A stretch of DNA of 64,000 nucleotides from NCBI GenBank assembly GCA_020636675.1, contig JACJXK010000013.1, positions 10,997-74,996 of the forward strand. The letters are read 5' to 3'. The stretch comes from Prevotellaceae bacterium. Its GTDB lineage: Bacteria > Bacteroidota > Bacteroidia > Bacteroidales > Paludibacteraceae. The notes below the pieces were generated by a model. The model was given only the letters and a program-made list of their open reading frames with translations. It was not told the origin of the DNA and searched no databases. The position numbers and the translations under genes were made by a program. Below, piece after piece: positions 58,344 through 64,000 of the stretch (position 1 is the stretch's first letter; the number at the start of each line of letters is the position of its first letter).

Positions 58344-61136
58344 TTAAAATTCTTGACCTATGACAAGGTGGAAGTTGCTGCCTCCCTCGTTTGCGACGTA
58401 AGGATTGTCGAATCCGTAACCGTAGTCTACTCCGATCAGTCCGATCATAGGCAAGAAGATTCTGACGCCGGCACCGACAGACCGTTTCAGGTTGAATGGG
58501 TCAAAGTCGTTGAATTCGCTCCATGCGTTACCTGCGTCCATGAAGGTGAGCAGATAAATGGTGGAGGTTGGTTGCAGCATAAGCGGGTAGCGCAGTTCCA
58601 AAGATAGCTTTGTATAAAGGTTACCCATGGTGCGGTTCTTGCTGTCGCGAGGAGTTAGAGATCCGTTTCCGTATCCTCTCAGTCCGATGCTGGTGGTAGC
58701 GTAGGTGCTGCTTGATCCTGTCATTCCGTCACCTCCCACGTAGTAGCGTTCGAATGGAGAGCGTCTGTCTTTGTCGTAGTAGCCTAAGAAGCCGTATTCG
58801 ACGCGAGTCATCAATACCAATTTCTGATCAGAGGAGAGCGGCGTGAACAGTTTTGCTTTGAACTCCGTCTTGTAGTATTCCACCCATCGGTATAGCTCCT
58901 GTTGCATGTCCAGGTAGTCTGTGTAGTCTTCTCCAGACACGTTCGATCCGTCACCATATTTTGCGATTTGGGCCTTCAGTTTGCTGTTTTCTCCCTTGAA
59001 TGCGGAATAGGGAGGTGTGGCCTGTACGGACAAGGAGAAGGACGACCCCCTTCTTGTGTAATAAGGGTTGTCTATTGAGTTTCTGCTCAATGTGACGCCG
59101 AAGCTCAGGTTGTTGGCTTTTCCTGTCTCCAAATCGAAGTAAGACCAGTTCTGAAGGTCATAATGGCGGTAAGCCAATTCGTAATAGATGGAGAAATAGT
59201 CGTCTGGCCAAGGCAACCGTTTTCCTAGACCTACTGCACCTCCTAGGGTAGTGATATACTTGTCCGGATCGGAAGCGTATGCGTAGCTTGCGTCGTAAGA
59301 GCTTCCGCTGTAATAGTTGTTACTGTATATGTCCGAGTAGTAGGAACTGTTTACTCCTGTCTGGTGTGCCCAGAACAGGGAGGTGGTCAGTGAAGTTGGT
59401 CTGCTGCCGCCTAGCCAAGGCTCGGTAAACGAGATGCTGGCCGAGTTGTAGTAGCTGGCGTTTGTCTGGAAGGAGAGGGATAGTGTCTGTCCGTCGCCTT
59501 GTGGCAATGGATGGTATGCCTCTTTCTTGAATATGTTCTGGATGGAGAAGTTGGTGAATTTGAGTCCCAAAGAACCGGTCACACCTGTCTGTCCCCAACC
59601 GAAAGAAAGCTCCACTTGATCGTTCCGTTTCTGTTCCAGATTGTAGATGATGTCTACTGTACCCTCTTCCGGATTTGGAACCGGACGGATGTCCATCTTT
59701 TCAGGGTCGAAGTGACCTGTGGCGGCTAGCTCCCTGGCCGAACGCTGAAGGTCTGACTTGCTGAAAAGTTGTCCTGGCTTGGTGCGTAGCTCCCGACGTA
59801 TCACGTTTTCATAGACTGCTGTATTTCCGTTGATGACTACCTCGTTGATGGTAGCCTGCTTTCCTTCGTAGATACGCATCTCCATGTCGATGGAGTCTCC
59901 CTCTATGTTGACCTCTACGGGGTCTACGTTGAAGAAGAGGTATCCGTTGTCCAGATAAAGGCTGGCTACGGCGTCGTCATCTACCATCAGTCTTTCATTC
60001 AGGAGTTTCTGGTTGTAGACGTCGCCTTTCTTGATGCCAAGCACTTTGTTCAACACGTCGCTTGCGTAGATGGTATTGCCCACCCAATATATGTTTCTGA
60101 AATAATATTTTTTTCCTTCGTATACTTTCAGATAAATATCTATTCGGTTTTCTTTATAGTTGGCGATGCTGTCGCCAATTAGTTCCGCATCGCGGAATCC
60201 CTTTTCGTTAAACTTGTCTATCAGTAAATTTTTGTCGTTGGCATACTCTTCGCGAACGAATTTCTTGGATTTGAAGAAGTTACGCAGTTTGCGTTCTTTT
60301 GTCTTCTTCATGGCACTCTTCAGCTTGGTGTCTTTCACCTCTTTGTTGCCTTCGATATAGATGCGGTGCACCTTTACCTTGCCTTTTTTCTCCACATTGA
60401 CATCTACGATGACTTGGTCGGGGTTGTTTTTGTCGTCGCGGAGTAAAATCTCCACATTGGCATTCTCGTATCCGTCGTTCTCCAGTTTCTTTTTGATCAG
60501 CATTTTGGCCCTATCCACTTGGTTGGGCGATATTTGATTGCCTTTGCTCAATCCGACACCCGACTCCAAATCTTCTCTCTCCTTCTTCTTCAGCCCGTTG
60601 AAATTGATTTCGGATATGCGGGGACGTGGCTTGAGATTAATCTGTAGCCAAACTTTGTTGCCATCTACTTTTGTAGCGTTAATCTTTACGTCGGAGAACA
60701 ATCCTTGTTTCCAGAAACGCTTGATGGCCCGCGAAAAATCGTCGCCAGGCATCTTGACCGTCTGTCCTTTTCTTAGTCCGGAGTAGTTGATAATTACGTT
60801 TTTGTCGTAGTTGCCAGCTCCCTCAACGGTGATTTCTGCTATCACATACTCTTTCGGATTAAAGGTGTATGTTATGTTAGGCACCTCCTCTTTGGTGGTT
60901 CTCAGTGCCGATGTGTCGCCGGAAAGAGAGTTGACCATGGAGGAAAGTGAATCAACGACTCTTGACAGGGAGTCTGAGACGGAAGCCAATGAATCAATGT
61001 TGGTGTTCGTTTTTATGATTGTTGAATCAACGGAGGTCTTTTGTATGGCCGACGAGTCGGTTGCCATATTTCCCGTTTGGGCAAATATGGAGGTTGTGAT
61101 TACTCCTAAAAGTATGGTGCAAAAAAAATGCCGCAT
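58344..61136 (-). CDS. bamA: Outer-membrane protein assembly factor BamA
   Basis: A 930-residue Omp85 protein that inserts beta-barrels into the outer membrane. After the signal peptide (about 1-20) there is a Ser/Asp/Thr-rich linker (about 22-85). Next come five POTRA domains (about 90-490; e.g. NFNGLKKKEREDLESGVGLSKGNQ and VVINGNTAVYENVIRRELRTKPGQLFS). The 16-strand barrel has the conserved LRGYGNGSLTPRD loop (VRGF-type) and the aromatic end FHLVIGQEF. It lies in the conserved order uppS - bamA - ompH - ompH. Confidence 0.96.
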   Translation of the reverse strand: MRHFFCTILLGVITTSIFAQTGNMATDSSAIQKTSVDSTIIKTNTNIDSLASVSDSLSRVVDSLSSMVNSLSGDTSALRTTKEEVPNITYTFNPKEYVIAEITVEGAGNYDKNVIINYSGLRKGQTVKMPGDDFSRAIKRFWKQGLFSDVKINATKVDGNKVWLQINLKPRPRISEINFNGLKKKEREDLESGVGLSKGNQISPNQVDRAKMLIKKKLENDGYENANVEILLRDDKNNPDQVIVDVNVEKKGKVKVHRIYIEGNKEVKDTKLKSAMKKTKERKLRNFFKSKKFVREEYANDKNLLIDKFNEKGFRDAELIGDSIANYKENRIDIYLKVYEGKKYYFRNIYWVGNTIYASDVLNKVLGIKKGDVYNQKLLNERLMVDDDAVASLYLDNGYLFFNVDPVEVNIEGDSIDMEMRIYEGKQATINEVVINGNTAVYENVIRRELRTKPGQLFSKSDLQRSARELAATGHFDPEKMDIRPVPNPEEGTVDIIYNLEQKRNDQVELSFGWGQTGVTGSLGLKFTNFSIQNIFKKEAYHPLPQGDGQTLSLSFQTNASYYNSASISFTEPWLGGSRPTSLTTSLFWAHQTGVNSSYYSDIYSNNYYSGSSYDASYAYASDPDKYITTLGGAVGLGKRLPWPDDYFSIYYELAYRHYDLQNWSYFDLETGKANNLSFGVTLSRNSIDNPYYTRRGSSFSLSVQATPPYSAFKGENSKLKAQIAKYGDGSNVSGEDYTDYLDMQQELYRWVEYYKTEFKAKLFTPLSSDQKLVLMTRVEYGFLGYYDKDRRSPFERYYVGGDGMTGSSSTYATTSIGLRGYGNGSLTPRDSKNRTMGNLYTKLSLELRYPLMLQPTSTIYLLTFMDAGNAWSEFNDFDPFNLKRSVGAGVRIFLPMIGLIGVDYGYGFDNPYVANEGGSNFHLVIGQEF

Positions 61137-61148
61137 GTTAATTTCCTG

Positions 61149-61892
61149 TTATTTTGATATCTGTTCGCTTGTTTTTCCAAATCGTCTCTCTCTCTGCTGG
61201 TAGTCTACGATGGCCTCGTAAAACTGCTCCTTCTTGAATTCCGGCCAAGGTATGTCCGTGAAATAAAGTTCGGAATAGGACAGTTGCCACATCAGGAAGT
61301 TGCTGATGCGGAGCTCGCCGCTGGTGCGGATTAGCAGGTCCGGATCCGGAATGCCTGCCGTAGTCAGGTAGTCGGAGAATGTCTTTTCGTTAATCCCGGA
61401 GGTCTCTATCTTGCCGTTTTTTGTGTCTTCTGCAATCTTCCTGACCGCTTCAATAATCTCCCAACGGGAAGAGTAGCTCAAAGCTAGGATAAGTTTCAGT
61501 CCGTTGTTTTTCTCCGTGTATTTCATCGCTTCGGAGAAGTTCTTCTGCGTCTTCTCCGTCATACGTTTCATGTCGCCTATCATCATCAGCCTCACGTTGT
61601 TCTTGCTGATTTTTTCTATGTGGGTTCTCAATGCTTCGGAGAGGATCTCCATCAGCGCGTCCACCTCTTGTTGCGGGCGGTTCCAGTTCTCCGTAGAGAA
61701 GGCATATAGGGTCAGATATTCGATGCCCAACTCGGCGGCGGCTTCTGTCACCTTGTCGACGGAGTCGACTCCATGCTGGTGTCCAAAAATTCTATCTTTT
61801 CCTTGTTTCTTAGCCCATCGTCCATTCCCATCCATGATGATGGCTATGTGCTTGGGCATCTTATCTTTGTTGATCTGCTCCTTAAATGTCAT
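61149..61892 (-). CDS. uppS: Isoprenyl transferase (undecaprenyl diphosphate synthase)
   Basis: A 247-residue cis-prenyltransferase that makes the C55 carrier for peptidoglycan and surface glycans. The catalytic Asp is D21 in IAIIMDGNGRWAKK. LTLYAFSTENWNRP and the C-terminal RTSGELRISNFLMWQLSYSELYF are the usual motifs. An ATG 11 codons in (MPKHIAI) is a possible alternative start. Its stop is 12 bases before bamA. Confidence 0.95.
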   Translation of the reverse strand: MTFKEQINKDKMPKHIAIIMDGNGRWAKKQGKDRIFGHQHGVDSVDKVTEAAAELGIEYLTLYAFSTENWNRPQQEVDALMEILSEALRTHIEKISKNNVRLMMIGDMKRMTEKTQKNFSEAMKYTEKNNGLKLILALSYSSRWEIIEAVRKIAEDTKNGKIETSGINEKTFSDYLTTAGIPDPDLLIRTSGELRISNFLMWQLSYSELYFTDIPWPEFKKEQFYEAIVDYQQRERRFGKTSEQISK

Positions 61893-61902
61893 CTGTAATG
61901 TT

Positions 61903-62601
61903 TTATCTGAGTTCTGTACATCTTCCTCTCTTTTTGATGATATCCATGCTTAGATATATGAATGCGAGAGAGTACCAATCGTTATTTTTTATAGAAGAAT
62001 GTCCTAAGTTGTAGGGGTCGTCGAGAAACTTATTGTAGGAGTTCGTCACGTCGAAGTCGTCCCTGAACAGCTTCCTCATCGACCATTCTATACCAATATT
62101 GAACCGGTCGAGGAATTTGTATTTGTATCCTACTCCGAAAGCGAGGTGGAAGGCATATGCGTTCTTGTCGCTTTCCTGGTAAATGGCCATGCCGGGACCT
62201 ATCAGTACGTAGGGAGTGTGGCATTTGATGGTTTTGTCCCATGATTGAGTGCCGAACTTGAAGAAGTTGAGTTCGTATTGTAAACCAAAGTCCCAGAAGT
62301 CACGTTCGAATTTGGCTTGTTGGTCGTCTGGAAATTTATTGTCGAAGTTTTCGGTGTTTCCGGAAACGGTAGCCTTTGCAAGGTCTAGTTTCAATACCGA
62401 ACGGGAATTGATTCTTGCTCTGAACAATCCTCCTATCGTTGGGTGGTTTTCCACAAACGGGGTCGTGGAGTTGGCGTCGCCATTATAGTATGAAACGCCT
62501 CCTAAAACTCCTATTTCTCCTATGTATTGAGCATTCGATATGCCAAAAAAGAAAATTGAGAATGTCAGGACGAGATAACATTTTATGATATTGTAATGCA
62601 T
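61903..62601 (-). CDS. DUF6089 family outer-membrane protein
   Basis: A 232-residue exported protein with a signal peptide (about 1-24, ending ISNAQ) and beta-strand-rich body (YIGEIGVLGGVSYYNGDAN ... AFHLAFGVGYKYKF ... NIGIEWSMRKLF). DUF6089 proteins sit before uppS and bamA across Bacteroidetes and probably help outer-membrane biogenesis. I chose the ATG at 62601, preceded by a purine-rich AAGGAAGGA stretch; a longer frame upstream has no better signal. Confidence 0.83.
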   Translation of the reverse strand: MHYNIIKCYLVLTFSIFFFGISNAQYIGEIGVLGGVSYYNGDANSTTPFVENHPTIGGLFRARINSRSVLKLDLAKATVSGNTENFDNKFPDDQQAKFERDFWDFGLQYELNFFKFGTQSWDKTIKCHTPYVLIGPGMAIYQESDKNAYAFHLAFGVGYKYKFLDRFNIGIEWSMRKLFRDDFDVTNSYNKFLDDPYNLGHSSIKNNDWYSLAFIYLSMDIIKKRGRCTELR

Positions 62602-62948
62602 GTTCCTTCCTTTTACGGAGACTTTCAAAGCAGGATTAAGGACAAAGGTCAGAATCAGCTTCCAAAATCTCATTTCCATTTTTAATCTAACGGAGAACGG
62701 AAAACATTATTTTACACACTCCGTTATTTTTGGCAAAAGTAATCAATATCTCCGATATAAATGTCACTATGGACTGTGCATGAATCCTATTTAACAAAAT
62801 TTACTACCTGTTTTCTGCCGCTAATGACGTATGAATCAGCTGGACAATTAAATTCCGGATTGGTGTATGCGAAGAGTTTTGGTGAAACGAAGGATAGCCT
62901 TGTCTCCCGGAAGTGGAGGCATAGTACTTATAAATGTAGGGATATTAT

Positions 62949-63840
62949 TTATTTCTTGTTGACAAGTATTACGCCTAAAATGATGAGGATAAGTGCGATG
63001 GGTTGGTCCCACATCAATTTGTCTTGCCCGAGAAGAATGGAGGTGACGGCCGCAATCAGAGGTGCAAGGTAGTTGTATGTGCCGTAGATGGAGGGAGATA
63101 ATGTCTTTATGCCGACTGGAATCAGCAGGTAGGGTATGACGGTCATGAACACGCAGATGGAGATGCAGATGGCCCATATCCCGACAGAGGCTTGCCCGTG
63201 AAGCAGGTTGGATTGAGCCATGGGGCCTATGCCGAAAACCAGGGTGGGGATGCTTCCGCTGAGGAAGGTCCATTTCATGATGGTGAGAGGCTTGTATCGT
63301 CTGGATACACCTTTGATGGAAACTAGATAAACCGCATATATGGCGGAGGCTCCGAACACTAGCAGGTCTCCGCTCATGTGCCCCGGATGTCCTGCCGTAG
63401 AGTGCTGGGGCTGCATCAGTATGGTCAACATGGCACCGCCTAGTCCGCATAGGAGTCCGACGACCTTGGCCCCTGGTGAATTTCTCTTGTTTTAGGAAGA
63501 AAAGGATCAGGAAGATGATTACGGGGGTGGAGGTGTTTATGATGGATGCGTCTATGGCCGATGTCTTGGCAATGCCTGCCACAAAGAGATACTGGAATGG
63601 ATACATGAGAAATGCTCCTGCAAAAAGCAGGAAGTACAGGTCCCTCTTCTCCACTTGTTCTCCTTTTATAAAGATGGAGGCAAGCCAGATGACGACAACT
63701 CCCATCAACATTCTCCAGACAACGACTCCCGATGGCGATATGTATTTCGGGGAAACGGTTTGTATGGCGGAATAAAGTAGAGCTATCAGTATGACAGATA
63801 CCAAGGAACTGACGTGTCCTTCTATTTGTTTTTTATTCAT
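62949..63840 (-). pseudogene. DMT (EamA) family transporter, single-base frameshift
   Basis: A ten-helix drug/metabolite transporter split by one extra base. The N-terminal half (63840 to about 63473) reads MNKKQIEGHVSSLVSVILIA ... FLILFFLKQEKFTR. The C-terminal half continues in the next frame as AKVVGLLCGLGGAMLTIL ... to VILVNKK. Removing one base from the run CCCC at 63470-63473 (GGGG on the coding strand) restores a full frame of about 296 residues. It may be a real loss, a phase-variable tract or a sequencing error. Substrate unknown. Confidence 0.8.
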
Positions 63841-63895
63841 GAATAAAGTGCTTTTATTTTTGAGTTCCTTGATTTTAGGAACTGGAACATACAAT

Positions 63896-63945
63896 AAAAA
63901 GGCTTTCTGAATGTACCTCTGTACATTTTTAACGAAAGCCTTTTT
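63896..63945. terminator. Hairpin terminator near the window end
   Basis: AAAAAGGCTTTC pairs with GAAAGCCTTTTT around a loop with its own TGTAC-based stem. It lies upstream of the DMT gene and probably ends a transcript entering from the right. The last 55 bases show no feature. Confidence 0.7.
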
Positions 63946-64000
63946 CCAAAATCAATCACAATTATTCGAGACAGTTGCCTTAATTAGAAACAAATGTTTA

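Noticed and set aside
1..64000. tRNA, rRNA, tmRNA or riboswitch genes
   Set aside because: I looked in all gaps of more than 100 bases and saw no cloverleaf with a GGTTCGANNCC-type arm and no known riboswitch core. The GGGTTCGATTG at about 36850 belongs to a terminator.

Overview
This window is chromosomal DNA from a member of the Bacteroidetes, most likely order Bacteroidales. The evidence is: a type IX secretion sorting domain on a glycoside hydrolase, a TonB-dependent receptor, an RprX/RprY-type two-component pair, promoters of the TAnnTTTG type upstream of many genes, the order DUF6089 - uppS - bamA - ompH - ompH - murI, and moderate-to-low GC with very AT-rich intergenic DNA. Most of the window is housekeeping sequence. 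No CRISPR array, rRNA, tRNA, prophage or defence island is recognisable.

Layout. 0-5.7 kb: end of an RprX-like sensor kinase, rprY, a secreted GH44 glucanase, an M42 peptidase and an orphan nuclease-like protein. 6.3-19.3 kb: uvrC, a GT-C membrane protein, dtd, a U32 peptidase, dusB, polA, a polyprenyl synthase, deoC, a MazG-like protein and nadA. Four parS-like centromere sites lie between 9.5 and 12.6 kb. 19.3-19.8 kb is a gene-free AT-rich stretch with many DnaA-box-like 9-mers, a good candidate for the chromosomal replication origin (oriC). 20.6-28.9 kb: a polysaccharide deacetylase, a small conserved-looking ORF, a three-gene metal-uptake-like operon (His/Cys-rich protein, TonB receptor, DUF4625 lipoprotein), aroA, aroB and an Omp85-like protein. 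29.5-42.9 kb: acetyltransferases, a truncated AAA-ATPase-like gene, an SDR oxidoreductase, serC, serA and pdxB (serine and pyridoxal-phosphate synthesis), an RRM protein, an NSS transporter and an Lrp regulator. 43.9-45.2 kb: a hypothetical membrane protein, an internally deleted ISL3-type insertion sequence and a 37-residue membrane peptide. 45.3-53.4 kb: a minus-strand block with ybeY, a nucleoside-gate protein, an oxidoreductase, a Wzz-like protein, an EnvC-like protein, a DUF4292 lipoprotein, a TPR protein and dut. 53.6-55.9 kb: a GT2 glycosyltransferase and a DUF3089 hydrolase. 56.2-62.6 kb: the envelope-biogenesis block murI, ompH, ompH, bamA, uppS, DUF6089. 62.9-63.8 kb: a frameshifted DMT transporter.

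The most distinctive feature is a family of at least twelve interspersed non-coding repeats (about 0.15-0.5 kb) in intergenic gaps. They have similar inverted ends and internal short palindromes (GCATTCCATCGGAATGC, TATCCCGTAGGGATA, ATGCCTACGGCAT) and look like non-autonomous mobile elements (MITE-like). All five copies left of about 20.5 kb lie in one orientation, and six of seven to the right lie in the opposite one. The switch falls at the candidate oriC.

Coordinates come from reading the sequence. Family names come from recognised motifs, not database searches.
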